Assembly: GCA_963770485.1 (NCBI GenBank)
Contig: CAVYPX010000009.1
Coordinates: 620,001-684,000 of the forward strand
Reading direction: 5' to 3'
Length of the DNA stretch: 64,000 nt
DNA from: CAVVEC01 sp963770485
Lineage (GTDB): Bacteria > Acidobacteriota > Terriglobia > Terriglobales > Acidobacteriaceae
Shown here: in pieces, positions 37,918 through 45,969 of the stretch
Numbering within the stretch: the stretch's first letter is position 1
Layout of the letters: the number at the start of each line of letters is the position of its first letter
The notes under the pieces: generated by a model
The model's input: only the letters and a program-made list of their open reading frames with translations
What the model was told of the DNA's origin: nothing
Databases searched by the model: none
Position numbers and translations under genes: made by a program

Positions 37918-38610
37918 ATGTCGGCAAAAACCAAATCCCGTGCGGTTGTTCTGCTGAGCGGAGGTATGGACTCCTGCGTCTGCGCAGCCTTGGCGGCGCG
38001 TGACTTCGAAGCCGCGGCGGTGCACGTTAGTTACGGACAACGAACAGAAGAGCGGGAGCGGCGGTCATTCCTGGCAATCTGCGATCGCCTGGGGATCCAT
38101 GACCGCCTGGTGGTACGAAACGAGGCATTGCGGGCGATCGGCGGGTCCGCGCTTACCGATCCCAAGATTGCTGTTCCTGAATCACATCTAACCGGGCTCG
38201 AGATTCCGGTGACCTACGTTCCCTTCCGCAATGCGCACTTCTTGTCGGTCGGAGTGAGTTGGGCCGAAGTCCTGGGGGCGGAAAAGGTGTACATCGGAGC
38301 AGTGGAGCAGGATAGCTCGGGTTATCCCGACTGCCGGCCGGCTTATTATCGAGCCTTCAATGAGGTCGTGAGAACCGGCACCCGAGATGGCAAGATCGAA
38401 ATCGTGACCCCACTGATCGGGATGCGGAAATCCGAAATTGTGACGCGCGGCCTTGAATTGGGTGCGCCCTTCGATTTAACGTGGTCTTGTTACAGCCGGG
38501 AAGATCGTGCTTGCGGTGTGTGCGATAGTTGTGTGCTCCGTCTGCGAGCGTTTCACGAAGCCGGAGCAGTCGATCTGATCCCGTATGTGGAAATGGCGGC
38601 GAAGACATAA
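37918..38610 (+). CDS. queC: 7-cyano-7-deazaguanine synthase QueC
   Basis: PP-loop ATPase converting 7-carboxy-7-deazaguanine to preQ0, 230 aa. The PP-loop SGGMDS is at 14-19, and YGQRTEERERRS and VPFRNAHFLSVGVSWAE are family stretches. The Zn site is C191, C199, C202 and C205 (CYSREDRACGVCDSC). The ATG at 37918 matches family length; an 11-codon extension is rejected. It is separated from queE by the PadR operon. Confidence 0.94.
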   Translation: MSAKTKSRAVVLLSGGMDSCVCAALAARDFEAAAVHVSYGQRTEERERRSFLAICDRLGIHDRLVVRNEALRAIGGSALTDPKIAVPESHLTGLEIPVTYVPFRNAHFLSVGVSWAEVLGAEKVYIGAVEQDSSGYPDCRPAYYRAFNEVVRTGTRDGKIEIVTPLIGMRKSEIVTRGLELGAPFDLTWSCYSREDRACGVCDSCVLRLRAFHEAGAVDLIPYVEMAAKT

Positions 38611-38718
38611 AGGCTTTCGAACCGTGATTTCAGGTTATGCCATCGAGGATGCATGCAGGCCATTGATCGTAGACGAAAATCGGAAGTCCTAAATTCAGGT
38701 TTGAGCCAGGAGGCAACA

Positions 38719-39882
38719 ATGAAACATCGTTTCGTGGTTCCAGTCCTCATAGTGGTCGTGGCAGCGCTGTGTGCGCCGGTGTTTGCCCAGGTGACCGGCT
38801 CGGTCCGGGGAGTGTGCAAGGACATGGAAGGCAAACTCATCGTGGGAGCCACCGTAGAGTTCCTGAACGCCGACACCGGCCGGAAATACGACCTCAAGAC
38901 CAACACCAAAGGCGAATATTTTTCTTTGGGCATTGAGCCGGGCACCTACAAGGTCAGACTACTGCAGGACGGAAAGGAGGTCGATCACGCCACCGGTTTT
39001 CATGTCGGGGGGGGAGTCGAAGAAAACAATCTGGACTTCGATCTGCTGAAGGAGGCGACAGCAAATGCTCAGGGGCAGGGGATAACGCCGGAGCAGATGA
39101 AGCAGAAGCAGGAGCAAGCGTCCAAGGCGACCAAGGAAAATAACACCATCAAGGCATTGAACGAGAAGCTGCTTGCCGCCAAGACGGCGTCGGCGGCGGG
39201 AGACTTTGATACCGCCATCTCTACCCTGACGGAAGCCACCCAAATGGACGCCAATCGCGATCTGCTTTGGGCCAAACTCGGAGAAGCCTACCTCAGTTCC
39301 GCAGGCAAGCAGACCGACAGCGCGGAAAAGGCTAAGCGATACGCCGACGCTGCCAGCGATTATGAGAAGGCGATCGATCTCAAACAGAAAGCGGTCGACG
39401 CGGCGACTCAGAAGTCTCCCGACGACACCAAAGCCATGGCCCAGTACTACAACAACATGGGGCAGGCCCTGGCCAAATCCGGCAAGACTGATGAAGCGGT
39501 GAAGGCATATACACAAGCCGCGCAGCTAGACCCGACCGGCGCTGGCCAATATTACTTCAATCTGGGCGCGATTCTGACCAATGCCAATATCACCAACGAT
39601 CCGAAAGCGCGTCAGGCGGCGGTCGATGCTTTCGACAAGGCTATCGCCGCAGACCCGAACCGGGCGGATGCTTACTATTGGAAAGCTACCAACCTGATCG
39701 GTGGGGCCACTCTGAAGGGCGACAAGATGATTGCGCCCGATGGCACGGCAGAAGCCTTTCAGAAGTATCTCGAACTGCAGCCCACTGGGCCGCACGCCGA
39801 GGAGGCCAAGGCCATGCTGGCCAGTATCGGATCAACGGTGGAAACCCAGTTCGGAAAACCGAAGAAGACTACTAAAAAGTGA
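38719..39882 (+). CDS. Exported TPR protein with carboxypeptidase-regulatory-like domain
   Basis: A 387-aa exported protein. The start is fixed by AGGAGG upstream of the ATG at 38719. A signal peptide (VVPVLIVVVAALCAPVFAQ) precedes a CarboxypepD_reg-like sandwich (~25-100: TGSVRGVCKDMEGKLIVGAT, GIEPGTYKVRLLQDGKEV). A charged/Gln-rich linker leads to TPRs with NMGQALAKSGKTDEAVKAYT and YYFNLGAILTNANI. It ends KPKKTTKK. TPRs usually scaffold complexes; partners are unknown. Confidence 0.8.
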   Translation: MKHRFVVPVLIVVVAALCAPVFAQVTGSVRGVCKDMEGKLIVGATVEFLNADTGRKYDLKTNTKGEYFSLGIEPGTYKVRLLQDGKEVDHATGFHVGGGVEENNLDFDLLKEATANAQGQGITPEQMKQKQEQASKATKENNTIKALNEKLLAAKTASAAGDFDTAISTLTEATQMDANRDLLWAKLGEAYLSSAGKQTDSAEKAKRYADAASDYEKAIDLKQKAVDAATQKSPDDTKAMAQYYNNMGQALAKSGKTDEAVKAYTQAAQLDPTGAGQYYFNLGAILTNANITNDPKARQAAVDAFDKAIAADPNRADAYYWKATNLIGGATLKGDKMIAPDGTAEAFQKYLELQPTGPHAEEAKAMLASIGSTVETQFGKPKKTTKK

Positions 39883-39911
39883 GTGGCTCCATTTCTGATC
39901 CGGGATGAAGA

Positions 39912-39932
39912 CGGCTCAAGAAGCCGACTTTT
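39912..39932 (+). terminator. Weak rho-independent terminator candidate
   Basis: A CGGCT-caaga-AGCCG stem, then AC and four T. The stem is only 5 bp, 30 bp after the TPR gene stop. Confidence 0.3.
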
Positions 39933-40120
39933 CATTGCATGCTCCCGTGAGGACGGACTCTGCGTCCCCTTTCCCTGCCTGCGCCGACCACCCGTTACGA
40001 AGGTCTATGAACTTGACGTTCTTCGTAGAAGCGGGTCCTCGTTTTCGTTAGAGTAAAGCCTGGGCACGATCCAACCAGGACTAACGTCGCTTCGCGCCGC
40101 AGTCTCCCCCGAGAAATGAC

Positions 40121-41266
40121 ATGGCAGCAACGGGCAACGCTCCAATCTCCGTGCAGTTCGAAGCCTCAACGGCCTCGGGTTCGGTGGCCACCCATGCGCT
40201 GCTTGCCGCCATGCTACGCGCCAGCGATCAAGTGAGCGACCTAATTTTTTCGCCCGGTCGGCTGCCCCAGGTCGAGGTAAACGGCCAATTGATCGCAGTA
40301 CAAGCTCCCGGACTCCGCCCGTTCAGCCCCGACGATACCCGCCGCATCGCCTCCGATCTCATCGGCGCCAACAAGCAGGCGATCACCATATTGCGGGAGC
40401 AGGGTTTCTGCGATGTTTCTTACGGGCTGCCGGGGCTCGCCCGGTTTCGCGTAAACGTCTTCATTCAGCGCGGCAGTTGCGCTGTGGTGATGCGGGTGAT
40501 CCCGACTGCGATTCCCGACCTTGCTTCGCTCGGTTTGCCCCCACACTTGGCGGAAATCGCCAACTTGCGCGACGGCATTGTGCTGGTCACAGGACCGCGG
40601 GGATCAGGCAAGTCCTCTACCCTGGCCGCGCTTCTGGACCGCATCAACCAACAACAGGTCTGCCATATCATCACCATCGAAGACCCCATCGAGTTCCTGC
40701 ACAACCACAAGAGCGCGACTGTGCATCAGCGCGAGTTGCACAGCGATACTCCCAGCATCGCGCTGGCCCTGCGGGCCGCGCTGCGACAGGCACCGAATGT
40801 GATCCTGGTGGGGGAGTTACGCGACCGCGAGACCATGGAAATGGCGCTGGAAGCGGCCGAAACCGGACATCTCGTGCTTTCCAGCCTGAACACCGTGGAT
40901 GCGGCGCAGACGGTGGAACGCGTTGTAAGCGCGTTCTCGGCGTCGGAACAGGCCGCCATTCGCAGCCGGTTGACCAAGACTTTTCGCTACATTGTTTCGC
41001 AAAGGCTGATTCCGCGTAAGGACGCCAGCGGCCGGATCGCCATCGTAGAGATTCTCAAAGTTCATCCCCGTACACTGAAGTGCATGGAAGCGAATGACTT
41101 TTCCCGCCAGAACCTGCTGCAAGCCATGAAAGACAGTGCCTCCGAAGGGATGCAACACTTCGATGGAGAAATCGACAAACTGGTACGCGCCGGGGCTGTG
41201 GACGCAGAGACGGCGATGGTCTATGCGACTGATCCCGAGATGTTGCGGCACACGCTCGAACCGTAG
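40121..41266 (+). CDS. PilT-like ATPase (twitching motility family)
   Basis: Hexameric secretion-type ATPase related to the pilus-retraction motor PilT, 381 aa. Walker A is GPRGSGKSS (~160). The Asp box is IITIEDPIEFLHNHKS and Walker B is VILVGELRDRETMEMALEAAE. The His box reads TGHLVLSSLNTVDA, with Asn where PilT normally has His, and the AIRNLIRE retraction motif is not visible. It is therefore probably a PilT paralogue (PilU-like or regulatory). No other pilus gene is in the window. Confidence 0.85.
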   Translation: MAATGNAPISVQFEASTASGSVATHALLAAMLRASDQVSDLIFSPGRLPQVEVNGQLIAVQAPGLRPFSPDDTRRIASDLIGANKQAITILREQGFCDVSYGLPGLARFRVNVFIQRGSCAVVMRVIPTAIPDLASLGLPPHLAEIANLRDGIVLVTGPRGSGKSSTLAALLDRINQQQVCHIITIEDPIEFLHNHKSATVHQRELHSDTPSIALALRAALRQAPNVILVGELRDRETMEMALEAAETGHLVLSSLNTVDAAQTVERVVSAFSASEQAAIRSRLTKTFRYIVSQRLIPRKDASGRIAIVEILKVHPRTLKCMEANDFSRQNLLQAMKDSASEGMQHFDGEIDKLVRAGAVDAETAMVYATDPEMLRHTLEP

Positions 41267-41344
41267 CTGCTGATTTCCAGCTGCCGGGTACCGCTTGAAC
41301 CTAGCCGGTAAGGCAGTTCGATTTATGCCCGCGATTCCGCACGA

Positions 41345-43528
41345 TCATTTCTTCACCCATTGATCCACCCAGCCGTTCACCGTTTTGTACCAGAGCTGGC
41401 TGTTCTGCGGTTTCAACACCCAGTGGCCTTCGTCCGGGAAATAGAGCATCTCTGACGGCACGCCCAGGCGCTGCAGCGTGGTGAAGAGCTGAAATCCTTC
41501 CGATACATCGAGCCGGTAGTCGAACTGGCCGTGAACTACGAGCGTCGGCGTCTTGAAATTCGTCGCTGACAGGTGAGGCGACCACTTTCGATAGAGTTCG
41601 CGATTGCCGTACAGCGGGCCTTTGAACTCCCACTCCGGGAACCAAAGCTCTTCGGTCGTGCCCCAGGCCGACTCAGTATTGAACGTGCCGTCGTGCGAGA
41701 CGATGCACTTGAACCGATTGGTATGGCCGAGAACCCAGTTCGCCATATACCCACCGTAGCTCGCGCCCAAAGCACATTCGCGGTCTTTGTCGATGAAAGG
41801 GTAAGTCCGCTCCGCGTAGTCCAGCCCCTTCATCAGATCTTCAAACGGAGCGCCGCCCCAGTCGCCGTTGATTGAGTCAATGAACTTCTGCCCGTATCCG
41901 GGCGAGCCGTGGAAGTTGATCATAATGACAACGTATCCACTGGCCGCGAAGAGCTCCGCATTCCAGCGGTAGGTCCACTCGTCGCCCATCGGAACCTCGG
42001 GTCCACCGTGGAGGATGAACTTTACCGGGCACTTCTTGTGGGGATCAAAGTTCGGCGGTTTAACCAGAAATCCCTCAACCTTCGCGTTCGCAGCCCCGGT
42101 GAACCAGAAGGGCTCAAGCGGAGACATGGAGACTGCGGAGAGAACGCGATCGTTGAGATGGGTAAGCTGGGATGCACCTTCGGGGCTCGTACTCTTACAC
42201 CCGCCGGGCTTGATCTTTCCAGACGCATCCGTGCAGACCTCCTGGGTTTCGAAGGCAGCGGGCGCTTCCGCCCCGGGCGCGGCCAGCGAGGCCCGATAAA
42301 TTTCTTTGGGAGCTTTGATGGACATACGGGTGAACAGTAGAGCCTTGCCATCAGGAGTGACTGCGAGGTCGTCGTCAAAGCCCCCGATAATCGGCTCGGC
42401 GTTCGCCTTGGCCCCGTGGACGTGGATCTCGGTACCTTTTTCGCCTTCCACGAGCTCGGTTTTGACTGTAACCGAGTACGCCGGCGACTCACCTTCACTT
42501 TCCGACGCGAAGAAGATCTTTGAAGAATCGGGAGCCCAGGTGAACGTCCCTACCCACTGGTCAAACTGCTCGGTCAGGTTTCTTCTGTATCCGGAATGCC
42601 GGTTGTACACCATCAGCCGGAAGCGATCGCTTTCGTCGCCGGGACGAACCTGCGCCCGATAGGCAATGTATTTTCCATCCGGCGAATACAGCGGTGAAGA
42701 ATCGCTCGCGGGATTGTCCGTGATTTTCTTGGCTGCTCCGCCATTCACTGGAACAATGAACAGGTCGTTGTTCGTGCTGAGAGCTTCGACTTTATCGTGA
42801 TTCGAGGTGTAGCAAACTTCCTGGCCATCGGGCGAGAACGCGTAGTCGTCCTGGCCGCCAAGACTGAAGGGCGGGACGTCATAGTCGCCGGGAGTGAGAT
42901 CATGACTCTCACCGCCCTCGGTGGAAATCACCAGCAAGTGACTGCGTTTCCCTTTCTTGTAGGCGTTCCAGTGGCGATAGAACAGATGAGTAAAGACAAG
43001 CGCCTTGACCTTGGACTTCTCTTCTTCCTCCAGCTTTTTCGCATTGCAGGCCTCGTCGCCACATTCCGGATAGACATTGGAGACAAAGAGTATGTTCTTG
43101 CCGTCCGGGGACCAGAGCGGCCCGTCGGCTTCGGTGGCGATGGAAGTCAGCTTGTGCAGGTTGGTGACCGTACCCTTGGTGCCGTCAAAGTCCGCAATCC
43201 AGATCTGGGATCCGCCTTCCTTGGTTGACAGAAACAAGAAGCGCTTGCCGTCGGGCGCCCATCGCGGCCGGTCTGCGTCCTGGGCAGGAATGATCTCGCG
43301 CGCTTCGCCTTCAGCCATCGGCACAACCCAAACGTGCGGCGTCTTGGTGTTGGCTTCGAGACTGACATCAATCGCGCTGAACAAAACCCATTTGCCATCA
43401 GGCGACACGATGGGCTCGCTGATGCGTTTGAGGGACATCATGTCTTCGAAAGTGAAGGGATGTTTGGCTTGGGCAAAGAGGGGAACAGCTAGGAACACAG
43501 CAATCGTCAAAATAATGAGACGGCGCAT
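41345..43528 (-). CDS. Exported S9-family prolyl oligopeptidase-like peptidase
   Basis: A 727-aa protein with a signal peptide (LIILTIAVFLAVPLFAQA). The N-terminal ~440 residues form a TolB/WD40-like propeller with repeated SPDGKWVLF and YSPDGKYIAYRA blades. The C-terminal alpha/beta-hydrolase carries nucleophile GASYGGYMANW (~590), acid HGQFDYRLDVSEG (~670) and base FPDEGHWVL (~702). This is the acylaminoacyl-peptidase/DPP-type layout. It probably degrades peptides in the periplasm. It stands alone, separated from the aldolase gene by a long TGTCATCC palindrome. Confidence 0.93.
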   Translation of the reverse strand: MRRLIILTIAVFLAVPLFAQAKHPFTFEDMMSLKRISEPIVSPDGKWVLFSAIDVSLEANTKTPHVWVVPMAEGEAREIIPAQDADRPRWAPDGKRFLFLSTKEGGSQIWIADFDGTKGTVTNLHKLTSIATEADGPLWSPDGKNILFVSNVYPECGDEACNAKKLEEEEKSKVKALVFTHLFYRHWNAYKKGKRSHLLVISTEGGESHDLTPGDYDVPPFSLGGQDDYAFSPDGQEVCYTSNHDKVEALSTNNDLFIVPVNGGAAKKITDNPASDSSPLYSPDGKYIAYRAQVRPGDESDRFRLMVYNRHSGYRRNLTEQFDQWVGTFTWAPDSSKIFFASESEGESPAYSVTVKTELVEGEKGTEIHVHGAKANAEPIIGGFDDDLAVTPDGKALLFTRMSIKAPKEIYRASLAAPGAEAPAAFETQEVCTDASGKIKPGGCKSTSPEGASQLTHLNDRVLSAVSMSPLEPFWFTGAANAKVEGFLVKPPNFDPHKKCPVKFILHGGPEVPMGDEWTYRWNAELFAASGYVVIMINFHGSPGYGQKFIDSINGDWGGAPFEDLMKGLDYAERTYPFIDKDRECALGASYGGYMANWVLGHTNRFKCIVSHDGTFNTESAWGTTEELWFPEWEFKGPLYGNRELYRKWSPHLSATNFKTPTLVVHGQFDYRLDVSEGFQLFTTLQRLGVPSEMLYFPDEGHWVLKPQNSQLWYKTVNGWVDQWVKK

Positions 43529-43595
43529 GATTCTCCTTCGGGGAACGGCTCAGTGTAAATCATGCTTAGCTCTTCTGTTGAGGGGAAAGAGAAGT

Positions 43596-43843
43596 TGTCA
43601 TCCTGAGCCGAATTCGATCTTCGCCTTGGTGAAGATCAAATGCAGTCGAAGAGCCTGCCCCGAGCGAAGCCGAAGGCACCCCGAATTTGCCGGTCTTAGC
43701 GATGCCACTTCAGGGAGTTTTCCCAAACGGCTAGGACGTGATGAGAATTCCCTGAAACTCCGTTGCCACGACTGAATTGGAGGGGTCCCTCGACTCCGCA
43801 ATCTGATTCGCAAGCGAATCAAATTACTGCGCTCGGGATGACA
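43596..43843. repeat. Long TGTCATCC-type inverted repeat with internal palindromes
   Basis: TGTCATCCTGAG (43596) is mirrored by GCGCTCGGGATGACA (ending 43843), i.e. the ends of a 248-bp element. Inside are GATCTTCGCCTTGGTGAAGATC and GATTCGCAAGCGAATC palindromes. It fills most of the gap upstream of the S9 peptidase; no gene is seen in it. Confidence 0.75.
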
Positions 43844-43886
43844 ATTTAGGTGGGAATTCTCCCCGTTTTGAGCCCTGGATGATCCC

Positions 43887-45131
43887 TTAGCGGGCCCTGG
43901 CGCTCTCCACACACTCCAGAATCTCGGCTTCGCTCAGTGTGTGGTCAGAGGCTTTGGCGCGCTGGTAGATACGCTCGACAACGTCATCCGCCGCGGGAAT
44001 GCGGCGGCGCTCCAGCCAGAACAGGATGTTCGATTTGCCGCTCATGGGGCCAATGTCAATGACCTGCTCCAGGCCGAACACGTGCGAGGGCACACCGGAG
44101 TACACCGTATTCGCCAGTTCAATGTCATTTTTCTTGTAGGCCTTGATGACGGCGGCGGCATGCACGCCGGTCGCGGTGCGGAAAGCATCTTCGCCCACCA
44201 CCGGATAATTGGCCGGAATCGGCACTCCGGTTGCTCGTGACACCGTCTGGCAATAATCCTTCAACTTGGTGAGATCCTGCTCGGCCCATGGTGGAATGCC
44301 CATCAGCTTCAGGTTCACCAGCATCTGATCCATTTGGGTGTTGCCGACCCGTTCTCCGATGCCCAACGCGGTGGCGTGCACGCACTCGGCGCCTGCCACC
44401 AGCGCCGCCATTGAGTTGGCGACAGCCAGACCACGATCGCAATGCCCGTGCCAGTCCACGCGGATCTTCTGGCCCGAAGGTTTCACGACTTCCTCCATGA
44501 CAAATCGCACCAGGGCGAACGCTCCCATGGGCGTGGCGTGCCCGGCGGTGTCGCAGATGACGATGGAGCGCGCACCGCCCTGGATTGCAGCCGAGTAAAG
44601 CCGCTTCACCATCTCCGGATCGCACCGCGTGGTGTCTTCGGTCACGTACATCACGTCGAGCCCCAGCGATACCGCGTACTTCACCGCGCTCTCCGTCGTC
44701 TGCAGCAGGAAGTCGTCGGTCCAGCCTTCGGTATAGCGGCGGATCGGGCTGGAGCCGAGGAACATCGCAACCTCGATGTTCAATCCGGTGCGCTGCACAA
44801 TCTCGGCGACAGGCCGTATGTCATTCTGGTGAGTGCGGGCCGCGCAGTTGGCGCGGATCTTCATTTTGTGGTGGACGATCTCGCGGGCCAGCGCTTCCGT
44901 ATGCTCCACCGCGCGCGGACCTGCTCCCGGCAAACCCAGGTCGAGCGAGTTAATCCCCAAAGCCTCCATCAGGTGGAGTATGGGAATCTTTTCGTCTACG
45001 GAAGGATCGCGCACCGAAGGCGACTGCAGCCCATCGCGCAAAGTCTCATCGTTCAGCACGACATGGCCCATGGGCCGCAGCGATGCCGGATGAATCCGGT
45101 TCCAGTCGTAGATAAGATCAGACGATTTCAT
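43887..45131 (-). CDS. LeuA-like aldolase (HMGL-like family), short form
   Basis: Claisen-type acyl transferase of the 2-isopropylmalate/homocitrate/citramalate synthase family, 414 aa from the ATG at 45131. The active-site start is NDETLRDGLQSP, the metal HxH is WHGHCDRGLAVAN, and the barrel strand is GIGERVGNTQMDQ. It lacks the LeuA C-terminal regulatory domain. The substrate is not determined: isopropylmalate, citramalate or homocitrate synthesis are all possible. No leucine genes adjoin, so the symbol is left empty. Confidence 0.85.
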   Translation of the reverse strand: MKSSDLIYDWNRIHPASLRPMGHVVLNDETLRDGLQSPSVRDPSVDEKIPILHLMEALGINSLDLGLPGAGPRAVEHTEALAREIVHHKMKIRANCAARTHQNDIRPVAEIVQRTGLNIEVAMFLGSSPIRRYTEGWTDDFLLQTTESAVKYAVSLGLDVMYVTEDTTRCDPEMVKRLYSAAIQGGARSIVICDTAGHATPMGAFALVRFVMEEVVKPSGQKIRVDWHGHCDRGLAVANSMAALVAGAECVHATALGIGERVGNTQMDQMLVNLKLMGIPPWAEQDLTKLKDYCQTVSRATGVPIPANYPVVGEDAFRTATGVHAAAVIKAYKKNDIELANTVYSGVPSHVFGLEQVIDIGPMSGKSNILFWLERRRIPAADDVVERIYQRAKASDHTLSEAEILECVESARAR

Positions 45132-45170
45132 TCTCGGATGCAAAAGAAACTGCGGAGCCGCGCTCCGCCC

Positions 45171-45192
45171 GGACGGCGGAGGGCGGCCGTCC
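45171..45192. repeat. GC-rich palindrome (reverse orientation)
   Basis: GGACGGC pairs with GCCGTCC. Read on the minus strand it is the unit of 13348-13369 with a few substitutions, including the GTGGGG flank. It sits between the zinc-ribbon gene and the aldolase gene. Confidence 0.75.
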
Positions 45193-45209
45193 CCACACAA
45201 CTTCGATAG

Positions 45210-45545
45210 CTATTTCTCTTTCGTCGGCACCGTCAGCCCAAAAACCGACGTCTGCCCCTGCCCGGCAACATTCAAGCCGCGCGATTCCTCGGCATTCGGC
45301 AAGTAAAGCGTCTTGCAATGCTCGCAGCGATAGACTTCAGCGTCCGGCCCCCAAGCCTTCTCCACATCACCACACGTCTGCTCCAATACGTCGGTCATGT
45401 AAAACCAGCGCTTGAGATGGCCGCCGCAGAACTTGCCCTTGGCATCTTTTTCGTTGCAAGCGCGCTGTCCCAACTTCTTAATTTTGACCTTGTGGTGGGG
45501 AAGCTGGGGAGGAGTTTGTGTCCCAGAGGCTGCGGTTGTGGCCAA
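45210..45545 (-). CDS. Small zinc-ribbon-like protein (111 aa), unknown
   Basis: A 111-aa protein from a TTG start (GAGGGT upstream). Cysteines pair as C30 and C40 (RACNEKDAKGKFCGGH), C58, then C74 and C77 (YRCEHCKTLYLP), suggesting a zinc-binding fold. The flanks are Gly/Ser/Lys-rich. The C-terminal GQTSVFGLTVP is of interest as a possible strand. No named family is recognised. It lies upstream of the LeuA-like gene on the same strand, within an apparent operon. Confidence 0.7.
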   Translation of the reverse strand: MATTAASGTQTPPQLPHHKVKIKKLGQRACNEKDAKGKFCGGHLKRWFYMTDVLEQTCGDVEKAWGPDAEVYRCEHCKTLYLPNAEESRGLNVAGQGQTSVFGLTVPTKEK

Positions 45546-45655
45546 AAGATCTACCCTCGTTGGAGCGGCCCATCGCCGCCCGATTCGGCTACGGGTTTTA
45601 TTTTACTCGAAGCGTTTTGCAGGGTGCCACAGCTGGCTCTCGGCCAGCGATGGGT

Positions 45656-45874
45656 CTAGCGTGCAGTCATCCATACCTGATACCCGACGACTGCCATCAT
45701 AAACAAAAGGTAGAGTCGAAGTGCCCACAGGACGAGGAGTTCAGGACCTTTGAGGTGCCGCCTCGGGATAAGGTGCTTCTTCGCCCTAACCAGCTGATCA
45801 TGTTCGAGCGACGATAAAACCAAGGTTTGATCCGAACTGGAGATCAAAACTGGTGCTTCCTCTTTTTTCACCAT
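45656..45874 (-). CDS. Small single-TM membrane protein (72 aa)
   Basis: A polar ~45-residue N-terminus (MVKKEEAPVLISSSDQTL) then one C-terminal TM helix (LVLWALRLYLLFMMAVVGYQ). An AGGAG site lies ten bases before the ATG. It sits upstream of the zinc-ribbon gene on the same strand. Unknown function; the RBS and tail-anchored layout support reality. Confidence 0.5.
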   Translation of the reverse strand: MVKKEEAPVLISSSDQTLVLSSLEHDQLVRAKKHLIPRRHLKGPELLVLWALRLYLLFMMAVVGYQVWMTAR

Positions 45875-45896
45875 AGGTCCGATTCTCCTAACTGCA

Positions 45897-45963
45897 GATC
45901 CCTCCCCCTCGACTTCGCTCGGGGCCCGACCTTCGGCCTCGGCAAAAGATCGCTCGGGATGAC
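45897..45963. repeat. Degenerate TGTCATCC-type repeat
   Basis: CTCGACTTCGCTCGGGGCCC and CGACCTTCGGCCTCGG words end in GATCGCTCGGGATGACG. It resembles one arm of the 28274-28373 palindrome, immediately downstream of the NRAMP gene. Confidence 0.55.
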
Positions 45964-45969
45964 GACAAG

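Noticed and set aside
39883..40120. Strong terminator or small RNA between the TPR gene and the PilT-like gene
   Set aside because: Only a 5-bp stem with a T4 is visible, so it is listed as a weak terminator candidate only.
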